Shown piece by piece: positions 54,704 to 63,335 of a stretch of 64,000 nucleotides of DNA (position 1 is its first letter; each line of letters begins with the position of its first letter). Source of the stretch: Ensifer sp. LC163 (GTDB lineage Bacteria > Pseudomonadota > Alphaproteobacteria > Rhizobiales > Rhizobiaceae); contig NZ_MBSS01000012.1 of NCBI RefSeq assembly GCF_001695855.1, positions 372,001 through 436,000 on the forward strand. Direction: 5' to 3'. The notes below the pieces were generated by a model, which saw only the letters and a list, made by a program, of their open reading frames with translations, was not told where the DNA came from and ran no database searches. The position numbers and the translations under genes are program-made.

Positions 54704-55084
54704 TCAGAAGCGTGCAGGCCGAATGAACTTGCCGTAGACCCAGCCTTCCTGCCACCGGCCGTTCTGCTGCGGATCGTGCCAGATCTGGCACCATGTGGCG
54801 CGCACGGCATTGCTCTGCCGTTGCGCCGACCAGCGGGCTATCCGCTGGAGGTCGACGCCGTTCATGCAACGGCCGGTCATCTGCAGCCTGGTGCCGTTGG
54901 GATAGCCGGCTCGAATGGCCGACGAAGACGATGGCCAGGCACGCGCATTGAGCACATCGTTCCAGGCTACACCGGCAACCTCCCAGGCGACGAAGGTGCT
55001 GGCGGATGCGCCTTCCACCTTCGAGGAAAGCCCGACAGCTACCATCGCCAGCGAAATCAGTACGCTTCGAAAACCGATCATCAC
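54704..55084 (-). CDS. Secreted small SH3-like domain protein
   Basis: The protein is 126 residues. The signal peptide covers about 1-25 (VAVGLSSKVEGASA). The mature part, VAWNDVLNARAWPSSSS ... GYPNGTRLQMTGRCMNGVDL ... WCQIWHDPQQNGRWQEGWVYGKFI, matches bacterial SH3b-like periplasmic proteins with two conserved cysteines. The purine-rich GGGAGGGG lies just before ATG 55084. It may bind peptidoglycan or sense envelope state; the role is unknown. Confidence 0.75.
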   Translation of the reverse strand: MMIGFRSVLISLAMVAVGLSSKVEGASASTFVAWEVAGVAWNDVLNARAWPSSSSAIRAGYPNGTRLQMTGRCMNGVDLQRIARWSAQRQSNAVRATWCQIWHDPQQNGRWQEGWVYGKFIRPARF

Positions 55085-55276
55085 GAACCCCTCCCAGGAA
55101 CCACGATCTCAGCATATTAGCACAAGGCTGAATTGTGGCTGAACGGGTACTTCACCTGGGGCAAGCAGGAAAGGATGCCTCTCATGCCCTTCCAACCCCA
55201 ATCCCTCGCAAACCAGCGAAGAGACCTGAATTCCGATACAACGGCCGCCCCGGCAACCCGGGACGGACCGGCTGGC

Positions 55277-55549
55277 TCAGCCGGGCATGCGGCAGACGGC
55301 GCCGACGAGCTTCAGCACGAAGGGGCGGATCGACAGCACGCAAAGAAAAGCGACCGGCATCGCCAGCGCATAGGTCCTGAGCACACGGGCGGGGTAGCCG
55401 GCGTCGACGCCGGTGTTGACGCCGACAATGACACAGCACATCAGGAACGCCATGATTGCCGACATGAAGAAGGCAAAGGCAATCGGCACCGCACGCGGCG
55501 GCAGCTTGCGGCTGCGCGCGATCCGTGGCGGGGGTATCGTATCCTCCAT
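55277..55549 (-). CDS. DUF2798 membrane protein
   Basis: About 90 residues with two membrane helices (about 23-45 and 62-84), and the AFAFFMSAIMAFLMCCVI and ALAMPVAFLCVLSIRPFV segments typical of DUF2798. The start at 55549 has GGAG nine bases upstream, within an earlier in-frame ATG. It is divergent from a LysR-type gene, which may regulate it. The function is unknown. Confidence 0.78.
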   Translation of the reverse strand: MEDTIPPPRIARSRKLPPRAVPIAFAFFMSAIMAFLMCCVIVGVNTGVDAGYPARVLRTYALAMPVAFLCVLSIRPFVLKLVGAVCRMPG

Positions 55550-55699
55550 GATGAAGATCTCCATAACTTGCCCGCAGGGACCGTCCCAGCGGCATGACCG
55601 GCACTATACGGATGACGTCGCGCGCCGGTAGGCCATTGCAGCCTTGCTCAGAGTTAGGCAAAACTATCGAATCAATGTGATAGTTCGATGGATATCATT

Positions 55700-56620
55700 A
55701 TGGATACATTGCGCGGCATCGAGAGTTTCGTCAGGAGCGTCGAGGAAGGCAGTATCGCGGCGGCGGCGCGCAAACTCGGCATCACGCCGGCCTCTGCGAG
55801 CCAGAATATCGCCCGGCTGGAGCGGGCCCTCGGGACACGATTGCTTAGCCGAACGACGCGGCAATTGGGCCTGACGGAAAGCGGCCGGGTCTATTTCGAC
55901 CGCGTGCGCAGCGTGGTCCACGATCTCGAACTCGCGGCCGTTGCGGTCGCATCGCTGAGCCCTGAGCCACGGGGATCACTGAAGATCGCATCCTCCGTCG
56001 CCTTCGGCCGCCATGTCGTGGCGCCGCTGGTGCCATCCTTTGCCGAGCGACATCCGGAGGTCTCGATCGAACTCGTCGTAACCGATCGGGAGATCGATCA
56101 CATCGGCGAAGGCATCGATATCAGCGTGCGCTTCGGCCTGCAGCTGGAGCCGGGGCTGATTGCCCGCAAGCTTGCCTCGGTGCCTATGATCATCTGCGCA
56201 GCGCCATCCTATATCGAACGGCGCGGCCGGCCCAAGCAGCCGGAAGACCTGATCCAACATCATTGCCTCGTCTACCGCTACGCCGGGCACGGACGGATCT
56301 TTCGCTGGGCTTTCGTGCGCGACGGCCTGCGCTTCGAGCCGGAACTGAAGGCTACGATCGTCAGCAACGACATCGACACGCTTGCCGAGATGGCGATCGC
56401 TGGCGCCGGCATTACGCGGCTCGGTGCATTTATCGCGACTGATTTGATCGAGCGTGGGTTGCTTGTGCCGCTGTTCGGCGGCGCACCATGCGAAGGCATC
56501 GCCAACACCGACCACGAGCCCTTCGACTTCTATGCCTGCTTCGTCGACCGACAGGCGGAAACGCCGAAGGTCCGCGCCTTCATCGAGCATGCGGTGCAGT
56601 CGCTCAAGGGCCGATGGTAG
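55700..56620 (+). CDS. LysR-family transcriptional regulator
   Basis: About 306 residues. The N-terminal winged helix-turn-helix reads DTLRGIESFVRSVEEGSIAAAARKLGITPASASQNIARLE; the effector-binding domain covers the rest. ATG 55700 gives the usual family start; ATG 55688 is the alternative. The effector is unknown. It is divergent from the DUF2798 gene and convergent with an HxlR regulator (27 bp gap). Confidence 0.9.
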   Translation: MDTLRGIESFVRSVEEGSIAAAARKLGITPASASQNIARLERALGTRLLSRTTRQLGLTESGRVYFDRVRSVVHDLELAAVAVASLSPEPRGSLKIASSVAFGRHVVAPLVPSFAERHPEVSIELVVTDREIDHIGEGIDISVRFGLQLEPGLIARKLASVPMIICAAPSYIERRGRPKQPEDLIQHHCLVYRYAGHGRIFRWAFVRDGLRFEPELKATIVSNDIDTLAEMAIAGAGITRLGAFIATDLIERGLLVPLFGGAPCEGIANTDHEPFDFYACFVDRQAETPKVRAFIEHAVQSLKGRW

Positions 56621-56647
56621 CCGTCACAATCGGCCCTCGGCCCGCCG

Positions 56648-57049
56648 TCAGGCGAGCGATGGCTGCGCCGCATTCCCTACGGCAGCTTCCTCTGCGAGCT
56701 TCGCTTCGCGGCGAAGCTTGAGCTTGTGACCAACCTCGACGATCGCATGGATTGCCGGGACGAACTCCTGGCCGAGGTCGCTCAACCGGTATTCGACCGA
56801 TGGCGGTGACGTCGGCACGATCCGGCGTTCGATCGCTCCCTTCTCCTCCATCTCCTTCAGGCGCGTGCTCAACACCTTCGCCGAAATGCCGGGGATGTCG
56901 ATCTTGAGCTCGCTGAAGCGGCGCGGACCGCCGCTCAGATACCAGATGATGTTGGGTGCCCAGGCGCCACCGAGCATCACCATGCACTCCCCGACCGGGC
57001 AGGTCGGCGGCAATGCGGCAGCCTTATTCTTTCGAATTTTCAAGCTCAT
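56648..57049 (-). CDS. HxlR-family transcriptional regulator
   Basis: About 133 residues. The winged helix includes GISAKVLSTRLKEMEEKGAIERRIV and VEYRLSDLGQEF. Two cysteines (PPTCPVGEC) lie before the helix-turn-helix and could sense thiol oxidation. ATG 57049 is chosen because CTGGAG sits nine bases upstream; an earlier TTG at 57055 is unlikely. It is divergent from the gst operon, which it probably represses; the operator would be in 57050-57185. Confidence 0.9.
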   Translation of the reverse strand: MSLKIRKNKAAALPPTCPVGECMVMLGGAWAPNIIWYLSGGPRRFSELKIDIPGISAKVLSTRLKEMEEKGAIERRIVPTSPPSVEYRLSDLGQEFVPAIHAIVEVGHKLKLRREAKLAEEAAVGNAAQPSLA

Positions 57050-57185
57050 GGGCAAAATTCTCCAGTTACCCCAGGGAAACCGGAAACGTCGGTAACATAA
57101 AGTTATCTCATATACAAAAGTTATCGCTTCAGTTTAGGTTCCGCCGTCTTCGACAGGAGACTTCCATTACAAAGGGAATTTGGCC

Positions 57186-57800
57186 ATGAAGCTTTATTAT
57201 GCCCCCGGCGCCTGCTCGCTCTCGCCCCATATCAGCCTGCGCGAAGCCGGCGTCGAGTTCGAGATCGTCAAGGTCGACACCGCAACGCACCTCACCGCAA
57301 GCGGCGCCGATTTCAAGGCGATCAACCCCAAGGGTTATGTGCCGGCGCTGGTGCTGGAAACCGGCGATGTCGTCACCGAAGGTGCTGCCGTCGTCCAATA
57401 TATTGCCGACCGCTTTCCGAATGCCGGACTGGCGCCCGCGAACGGCACGCTGGAGCGCACGCGCCTGCAGGAGCAGTTGAACTTCATCGCCTCCGAACTG
57501 CACAAGGCGTTCTCACCGCTGTTCAGCAAGACCGCAAGCGTGGACGCCAAGGATGCCGCCGCAGCACAGGTTGGCAAACGCCTCGGCAACGTCGAAACGC
57601 TGCTATCCGACGGGCGCGCCCATGTGCTCGGAGACGCCTTCTCCGTTGCCGACGCCTATCTCTTCACCGTCGTCAACTGGACCAGCGTCACGGGAATTTC
57701 GCTTGCTCCCTGGCCCCACTTGACGGCCTATATGCAGCGGGTCGGGCAGCGCCCGTCCGTGCAGGCAGCCATGAAGGCAGAAGGGCTGATCGCGGCATGA
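57186..57800 (+). CDS. gst: Glutathione S-transferase, beta class
   Basis: About 204 residues. It starts MKLYYAPGACSLSPHI with the beta-class active-site Cys10 and the family TTEGAAVVQYI pattern (VTEGAAVVQYIADRF). The C-terminal helical domain has the GDAFSVADAYLFTVV N-capping box. It conjugates or reduces electrophiles with glutathione. AGGGAA lies eight bases before ATG 57186. It is first of a three-gene set; the stop overlaps the next start by 4 bp. Confidence 0.92.
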   Translation: MKLYYAPGACSLSPHISLREAGVEFEIVKVDTATHLTASGADFKAINPKGYVPALVLETGDVVTEGAAVVQYIADRFPNAGLAPANGTLERTRLQEQLNFIASELHKAFSPLFSKTASVDAKDAAAAQVGKRLGNVETLLSDGRAHVLGDAFSVADAYLFTVVNWTSVTGISLAPWPHLTAYMQRVGQRPSVQAAMKAEGLIAA

Positions 57801-58192
57801 GCGGCACCCACAACGATCCGCGCTTTGCCGCCGTCACCGATGTGCTCGGCCGCTACTTCGACGGGCTCTACCACAGCGACACGACGATCCTGCGCGAAGT
57901 CTTTCATCCGAAAGCCCATTACGCCACGGCGACCGAGGGAGAGCTGCTCGAACTCGACATGAACAGGCATTTTCCGATCGTCGACAAGCGCCCCTCGCCG
58001 GCAAGCCGCGGCGAACAGCGCACCGACAGGATCGTCTCGATCGAATTTGCCGGGCCGGTGACAGCCCTCGCCAAGGTACAATGCGCCATCGGCGAGAAGG
58101 CGTTTACCGATTTCCTGTCGCTGATCTTCGTCGACGCACGCTGGCAGATCATCGCCAAGGTCTTTCACTACGATATCCGACAACCAGGCTAA
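57797..58192 (+). CDS. NTF2-like / putative lumazine-binding family protein
   Basis: 131 residues with the NTF2 cone fold: VLGRYFDGLYHSDTTILREVFHPKAHYA, a FPIVDKRPS middle and FTDFLSLIFVDARWQIIAKVFHY at the end. Similar proteins (DUF4440/Lumazine_bd_2) bind small ligands or act as isomerases. It is translationally coupled to gst by an ATGA overlap and followed after 10 bp by a tautomerase gene, so it probably works on the same compounds. Confidence 0.85.
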   Translation: MSGTHNDPRFAAVTDVLGRYFDGLYHSDTTILREVFHPKAHYATATEGELLELDMNRHFPIVDKRPSPASRGEQRTDRIVSIEFAGPVTALAKVQCAIGEKAFTDFLSLIFVDARWQIIAKVFHYDIRQPG

Positions 58193-58202
58193 GGAGCCAG
58201 CA

Positions 58203-58415
58203 ATGCCCTATGTGAACATCAAGATCACCCGCGAAGGCGCAACCCGCGAACAGAAGGCCGCCCTCATCAAGGGCGTCACCGACCTGCTCGTCACCGTTCT
58301 CGACAAGAACCCGGCCACCACCTTCGTCGTTATCGACGAGGTGGCCTTCGAAGACTGGGGCGTCGGCGGCCTGCCGGTCGAGGAATACCGCAAGCAGCTG
58401 AAGGCGAAGGGGTAG
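58203..58415 (+). CDS. Tautomerase family protein (4-oxalocrotonate type)
   Basis: 70 residues. It starts MPYVNIKITREG, which after Met removal leaves the N-terminal catalytic proline, with Arg and further charged residues in the usual region. It interconverts keto and enol forms, or acts on related substrates. It is the third gene of the gst-NTF2-tautomerase unit. Confidence 0.88.
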   Translation: MPYVNIKITREGATREQKAALIKGVTDLLVTVLDKNPATTFVVIDEVAFEDWGVGGLPVEEYRKQLKAKG

Positions 58416-58481
58416 TCACAGCCCGACGACCTTCGTCGGTCGAGCGAACGATCGAACATTTTGCCCGGTCGCCCTGCTCTG

Positions 58482-58507
58482 CCTTCTCCCCGCCGTTGGG
58501 GAGAAGG
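58482..58507. repeat. Short inverted repeat (hairpin) after the tautomerase gene
   Basis: CCTTCTCCCC pairs with GGGGAGAAGG around a six-base loop. This kind of 26 bp palindrome is common between rhizobial genes. It has no T-run, so it is at best a weak terminator. Confidence 0.6.
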
Positions 58508-58599
58508 TCCCGCCTGATGGCGAAGACCTTTCCGCTTGATCGTCGCAGCCGGGCTCTCTATCTCATTGTCTCCCGCCGCATAAATCCCGGAGACATGCC

Positions 58600-60708
58600 T
58601 TGTCCGTTTTCAAGAACCTGCCCGAAGCTCCCGTTGCCGCGAAAAAGCCGGTGACCGACACGCGCCACGGCATCACCCGCACCGACGACTACGCCTGGCT
58701 GCGGGCCGACAATTGGCAGGCTATGTTCAAGGATCCTTCGATCCTCGACCCCGAAATCCGCAAGCATCTCGAGGCCGAGAACGCCTATATGAATGCGGCG
58801 ATGGACGACACCAAGGCGCTGCAGAAGACGCTGTTTGCCGAGATGCGCGGCCGCATCAAGGAAGACGACAGCTCGGTGCCGGTCAAGGACGGACCCTTTG
58901 CCTATGGCAGCCTCTACGTCACCGGAGGCGAGCAGCCCCGTTATTTCCGGATCCCACGCGACGCCGACAGCAAGGACGAGACGATCCGGCACGTCCTGCT
59001 CGACGGCGACAAGGAAGGCGAAGGCAAATCCTATTTCCGCCTTGCGGGCCTCGACCACTCGAGCGATCACAGCCGGGGCCTGTGGGGCTATGACGACAAG
59101 GGATCGGAATATTTCACACTGAAGGTTCGCGATCTCTCGACCGGCGAAGATCTGGCCGACGTGATCGAGAACACCGGCGGCGGCGGCGCCTGGGCGCCGG
59201 ATGGCAAGAGCTTCTTCTACACCGTACTCGACGACAATCACCGTCCGTCGAAGATCTTTCACCACGTGCTCGGCACGCCCCAGGCCGACGACCGGCTGGT
59301 CTACGAGGAGAAGGACCCGGGCTTCTTCATGTCGGTCGGCGGCTCGCTCATCGACGACTTCATCTACATCGACATCCACGACCACGAGACCAGCGAGTAC
59401 CGGCTGCTCTCGACCAAGGAGCTAACGGCCGAACCGAAGCTCGTCGCCGGGCGCGTCATCGGCCTCGAATATGAGATGACCGAAGGCGGCGATGTCTTCT
59501 ACATCCTCACCAATGCCGACGGCGCCAAGGATTTCAAGATCATGGAAGCGCCGGTGGAAGCACCGGGCAAGGAGAACTGGCGTGAGGTCGTGCCGCATAA
59601 GCCGGGCACGCTGATCCTCAGCCACATGGCCTATGCCCGCCATCTCGTCTGGCTGCAGCGCCGCGAAGGCCTGCCGGAAATCGTCATCCGCGACCGCAAG
59701 ACCGGCGAGGAACATGCGATCGCCTTTGCCGAGGAGGCCTATGCACTTGGGCTCTCCGGCGCTGCCGAGTATGAAACCGACATCATTCGCTTCTCCTATT
59801 CCTCGATGACGACGCCGTCGCAGCTTTTCGACTACGACATGGCGACGCGCGAGCGCACGCTGCTGAAGACGCAGGAAGTGCCGTCCGGGCACAATCCCGA
59901 CGACTATGTCACCCGCCGCATCTTCGCGCCGTCCTGGGACGGCACCAAGGTGCCGGTGACCCTGCTTTATCGCAAAGATACACCGCTCGACGGCTCGGCA
60001 CCGTGCCTGCTCTATGGCTACGGCGCCTATGGCATCACCATTCCTGCCGGCTTCAACACCAACTGCCTGTCGCTCGCCGACCGCGGCTTCGTCTATGCCA
60101 TCGCCCATATCCGCGGCGGCAAGGACCGGGGTTTCTCCTGGTACGAAGACGGCAAGATGGCCAAGAAGACCAACACCTTCAAGGACTTCATCGCCGCCGT
60201 TGACTATCTGAATCAGGAAAAGTTCACGTCCTACGCAAACATCGTCGCCGAAGGCGGATCGGCCGGCGGCATGCTGATGGGCGCAATCGCCAACATGGCG
60301 CCGGAAAAATTCACCGGCATCATCGCCGCGGTCCCCTTCGTCGACGTGCTCAACACCATGCTCGACGACACGCTGCCGCTGACGCCGCCGGAATGGCCGG
60401 AATGGGGCAACCCGATCGACAGCCGCGAGTTCTACGACATCATCGCCGGCTACTCGCCCTACGACAATATCGAGGCAAAATCCTACCCGGCGATCCTGGC
60501 GCTCGGTGGCCTGACCGACCCGCGCGTCACCTATTGGGAACCGGCGAAATGGGTCGCCCGCCTGCGCGAAAAGACCACCGGCAACGAGCCGATCCTGATG
60601 AAGACCAATATGGACGCCGGTCACGGCGGCGCCTCCGGTCGCTTCCAGCGCCTGGAGGAGATCGCCTTCGAATATGCCTTCGCCATCAAGGTCGCCGGCA
60701 GGATGTAA
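58600..60708 (+). CDS. ptrB: Oligopeptidase B (S9A family)
   Basis: About 702 residues and cytoplasmic. The N-terminal beta-propeller (to about 410) is followed by an alpha/beta-hydrolase domain with Ser554 in EGGSAGGML, Asp640 in LTDPRVTYWE and His675 in DAGHGGASGRF, and the typical IRGGKDRGFSWYEDGKMAKK segment. It cleaves short peptides after basic residues. The start TTG 58600 has GGAG eight bases upstream. Confidence 0.95.
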   Translation: MSVFKNLPEAPVAAKKPVTDTRHGITRTDDYAWLRADNWQAMFKDPSILDPEIRKHLEAENAYMNAAMDDTKALQKTLFAEMRGRIKEDDSSVPVKDGPFAYGSLYVTGGEQPRYFRIPRDADSKDETIRHVLLDGDKEGEGKSYFRLAGLDHSSDHSRGLWGYDDKGSEYFTLKVRDLSTGEDLADVIENTGGGGAWAPDGKSFFYTVLDDNHRPSKIFHHVLGTPQADDRLVYEEKDPGFFMSVGGSLIDDFIYIDIHDHETSEYRLLSTKELTAEPKLVAGRVIGLEYEMTEGGDVFYILTNADGAKDFKIMEAPVEAPGKENWREVVPHKPGTLILSHMAYARHLVWLQRREGLPEIVIRDRKTGEEHAIAFAEEAYALGLSGAAEYETDIIRFSYSSMTTPSQLFDYDMATRERTLLKTQEVPSGHNPDDYVTRRIFAPSWDGTKVPVTLLYRKDTPLDGSAPCLLYGYGAYGITIPAGFNTNCLSLADRGFVYAIAHIRGGKDRGFSWYEDGKMAKKTNTFKDFIAAVDYLNQEKFTSYANIVAEGGSAGGMLMGAIANMAPEKFTGIIAAVPFVDVLNTMLDDTLPLTPPEWPEWGNPIDSREFYDIIAGYSPYDNIEAKSYPAILALGGLTDPRVTYWEPAKWVARLREKTTGNEPILMKTNMDAGHGGASGRFQRLEEIAFEYAFAIKVAGRM

Positions 60709-60724
60709 GATCGGGAGAAGCACC

Positions 60725-61267
60725 ATGCCCATTCACGTTGCTCTGCTTCGCGCCATCAATGTCGGCGGGGCCGGCATGCTGGCGATGGCCGACCTCAGGG
60801 CGATCTGCGAAGGGCTCGGCTTTAGCGACGTGAAGACCTATATCCAGAGCGGCAACGTGCTGTTCCGCTCCGACCTGCCGGCGCCGGAAGCGGCGGCAAA
60901 ACTCGACGCGGCCCTTGGCGAGAAACTCGGCAAGGCGCCCGGGGTTATGATCCGGGACGCCAGGCAATTGCAGGCAATTGCCGAGAATGCCCCCTTCCCC
61001 GATGCCAAGAGCAATCTGCTGCATGTGGTCTTCTTGCCGGATGCGGCGCCGGCGGATGCGCTCGACAGGCTCGTCGCGCCCGACGGCGAAGAAGTGCAGG
61101 TCGCCGGGCACGAGATCTATGTGCACTATCCTGATGGCTCCGGGCGATCGAAGCTGAAGCTGCCGGCGCTGAAACCGGGGACCGCGCGCAACCTCAACAC
61201 CGTGCGCAAGCTCGCCGAACTGGCGCAGGCGATGGAAGAAGGTTACAGCGCCGCGCGTCGAACATGA
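60725..61267 (+). CDS. DUF1697 family protein
   Basis: About 180 residues. It starts MPIHVALLRAINVGG, with VKTYIQSGNVLFRS and LKLPALKPGTARNLNTVRKL, the core of DUF1697. The function is unknown. It lies 16 bp downstream of oligopeptidase B with GGGAGAAG before the ATG. The last eight codons and the stop lie within a RIME1 copy (61243-61351), so the C-terminus may have been changed by its insertion. Confidence 0.85.
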   Translation: MPIHVALLRAINVGGAGMLAMADLRAICEGLGFSDVKTYIQSGNVLFRSDLPAPEAAAKLDAALGEKLGKAPGVMIRDARQLQAIAENAPFPDAKSNLLHVVFLPDAAPADALDRLVAPDGEEVQVAGHEIYVHYPDGSGRSKLKLPALKPGTARNLNTVRKLAELAQAMEEGYSAARRT

Positions 61268-61351
61268 CGCGCAAAGGACGCTGTAGCACTTTAGAAGTGG
61301 TGCATAATTTTCTCCTTCAATCGAAACCGATTTAGGGAATTATGCAGTAAG
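61243..61351 (-). repeat. RIME1-like repeat, copy D, overlapping a gene end
   Basis: About 109 bp, both palindromes present (TTACAGCGCCGCGCGTC and GTGCATAATTTTC ... GGGAATTATGCAG), with more substitutions in the second palindrome. It begins 25 bp before the DUF1697 stop and ends 9 bp before the TetR stop, filling the convergent gap. Confidence 0.75.
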
Positions 61352-61359
61352 ACTGACGC

Positions 61360-61977
61360 TCACGCGGCTGAGGGCTGGAACAGCAGCCGGACAAAGGTTC
61401 GGAAGACCAGCAACTGTTCAGGCAGGTTCTTCGGCTCCTTCAGCGCCTTTGACAGGATGATGCCACCCTCGATCACCGTCGAGACCATGTCGGCAAGTTG
61501 GTCGACGTCCAGCGGCTCGCGTGGCCGGTAGACCCGCATGATGTCGCGAAACATCGCGCCGAAACGCCGTCGCCACATCAGCGCCGCCTGTCGGTTGATC
61601 TCCTGGATATCGCGATCAAAGGCACGCTCGTGGCTACAGACCACCGCGACCAGGCAGCCGGGATGGCCGTTGGGAAGATCGGAGAGCAGTTCCGACAGGA
61701 GTTTGAGGCCGAGCAGAAACGCCTGGAGCGGATCATCCGCAAGCTCGCGCGCCCGGCTGAAGATCTCGTCATAGATCCGCTCGTCGTTCTCGACGTAGCG
61801 TTCGAGCAGCGCCTTTGCCAGCTCGTTCTTGTCGCGAAAATGGTAGAAGAAACCGCTTTTGGTGATGCCGGTCTCGGCGATCAGTTCATCGATCGAGGTT
61901 CCGCCGAATCCTTTCGCCAGCACCGAGATTTCGGCCGCGTCTAGGATTTTGGCGCGCGTTTCCTCACCCTTTCGCAT
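61360..61977 (-). CDS. TetR-family transcriptional regulator
   Basis: The protein is 205 residues. The N-terminal helix-turn-helix reads LAKGFGGTSIDELIAETGITKSGFFYHFRDKNELAKALLERYV. The C-terminal ligand-binding domain has GCLVAVVCSHERAFD, similar to the AcrR/YxaF group. It is divergent from the homocysteine methyltransferase-like gene across an AT-rich 239 bp spacer. The ligand is unknown. Confidence 0.9.
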   Translation of the reverse strand: MRKGEETRAKILDAAEISVLAKGFGGTSIDELIAETGITKSGFFYHFRDKNELAKALLERYVENDERIYDEIFSRARELADDPLQAFLLGLKLLSELLSDLPNGHPGCLVAVVCSHERAFDRDIQEINRQAALMWRRRFGAMFRDIMRVYRPREPLDVDQLADMVSTVIEGGIILSKALKEPKNLPEQLLVFRTFVRLLFQPSAA

Positions 61978-62216
61978 TAGCCGTTTCCCTACCGTTGGTA
62001 CAGTTTCCGCCTATGACCTGACGACCAGCGAGCGATGCCGCGGCAAAACGCAACCAGCAACCTTATGATTTTACTGAGATATTTATGTGTATTAGCAATA
62101 GTATACCGCAAGTCGTCTAGTTTAGAAGATGATAAAAAGGCAGAAATTCAGCCATCCTTGCGGGAATGGGAGCGCTCCGCCGGGATCCAACGAGACCAAA
62201 ACGGCTGGAGACCGAC

Positions 62217-63173
62217 ATGGCCAAATACCGACGCAGCCTGCCGCTCATGAAGGGTGGAACCTTTCTCAGCGACGGCGGCCTGGAAACGACGCTGATTTTT
62301 CACGAAGGCGTCGAGCTTCCGCACTTTGCCTCCTTCGTCCTCTTGTCGACGTCCGAAGGGCGGCGGCGGCTTTTGAACTACTACACGCGCTACCTCGATA
62401 TCGCGCAGCACCACGGCACCGGCTTCGTTCTCGACTCGGCGACGTGGCGTGCAAGCGCCGACTGGGGCGTCAAGCTTGGCTATGATGCCCGGGCCCTGGC
62501 CGAACTGAACCAGGACGCCGTCTATCTGCTGACGGAACTGCGCGCCGAATACGAGCGGCCGCAGGCACCGATCGTGCTTAGCGGCGCGATCGGGCCGCGT
62601 GGCGACGGCTATAGGGCGAGCCGCATGAGCCCCGACGAAGCCGAGGACTATCATGCCGCGCAGGTCGCTGCCTTTGCCGTCAGCGACGCCGATATGATCT
62701 GCGCCTATACGATCACCAATATCGACGAGGCGATCGGCATCGCCCGCTCGGCGCAAAGCCACGGCATGCCCTGCGCCATCTCGTTTACGGTGGAGACCGA
62801 TGGGCGATTGCCGAACGGCCGCACGCTCAAGGACGCGATCGAGATCGTCGATGCGGCAACCGGCCGGTTTCCGCAATACTACATGATCAACTGCGCCCAT
62901 CCGGACCATTTCGAGGCCAGCCTCGATACCGGCAGCGCCTGGGTCCACAGGATCGGCGGCATCCGCGCCAATGCCTCGATCAAAAGCCACAGCGAACTCG
63001 ACGAGAGCGAGACGCTCGATGCCGGCGATCCGGCGGACCTCGGGCAGCGGTATCGGATGCTGACGCATCGTTTGCCGCGACTGCGCGTCCTCGGTGGCTG
63101 CTGCGGCACCGACCATCGCCATATCGCGGCAATTTGCGAGGCCTGCCTTTCGCCAACGGCACTTAGCGCCTGA
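62217..63173 (+). CDS. Homocysteine S-methyltransferase family protein
   Basis: About 318 residues. It starts MAKYRRSLPL; the zinc triad is Cys226 (INCAHPDHF) and Cys295-Cys296 (GGCCGTDHRH), with SDGGLETTL near the N-terminus. It transfers a methyl group to a thiol; S-methylmethionine or betaine-type donors are possible. CTGGAG is about 7 bases before the ATG. The TetR neighbour may control it. Confidence 0.9.
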   Translation: MAKYRRSLPLMKGGTFLSDGGLETTLIFHEGVELPHFASFVLLSTSEGRRRLLNYYTRYLDIAQHHGTGFVLDSATWRASADWGVKLGYDARALAELNQDAVYLLTELRAEYERPQAPIVLSGAIGPRGDGYRASRMSPDEAEDYHAAQVAAFAVSDADMICAYTITNIDEAIGIARSAQSHGMPCAISFTVETDGRLPNGRTLKDAIEIVDAATGRFPQYYMINCAHPDHFEASLDTGSAWVHRIGGIRANASIKSHSELDESETLDAGDPADLGQRYRMLTHRLPRLRVLGGCCGTDHRHIAAICEACLSPTALSA

Positions 63174-63199
63174 GACGAAGACGGCACTCGCCCTCCCGG

Positions 63200-63229
63200 C
63201 CCTCCCGCGAAAGACCTCTCGCGGGAGGG
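63200..63229. terminator. Strong hairpin after the methyltransferase gene
   Basis: A perfect 11 bp stem (63200-63210 with 63219-63229) and eight-base loop, 26 bp past the stop. It lacks a T-run, so termination is probable but not certain. Confidence 0.5.
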
Positions 63230-63335
63230 CGCCGCCTCGCCGGCTAACCCTCGCGAAACGAGCACAGCTCATGTAGACTTGGCTCGAAAGGGCGGTGGCC
63301 GGAATGTCCCGGCGGGAGCCGCTGACCACAGAACC

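Noticed and set aside
54617-55120. Plus-strand open frame opposite the SH3-like gene
   Set aside because: Antisense to a secreted protein with conserved motifs and signal peptide; no support of its own.
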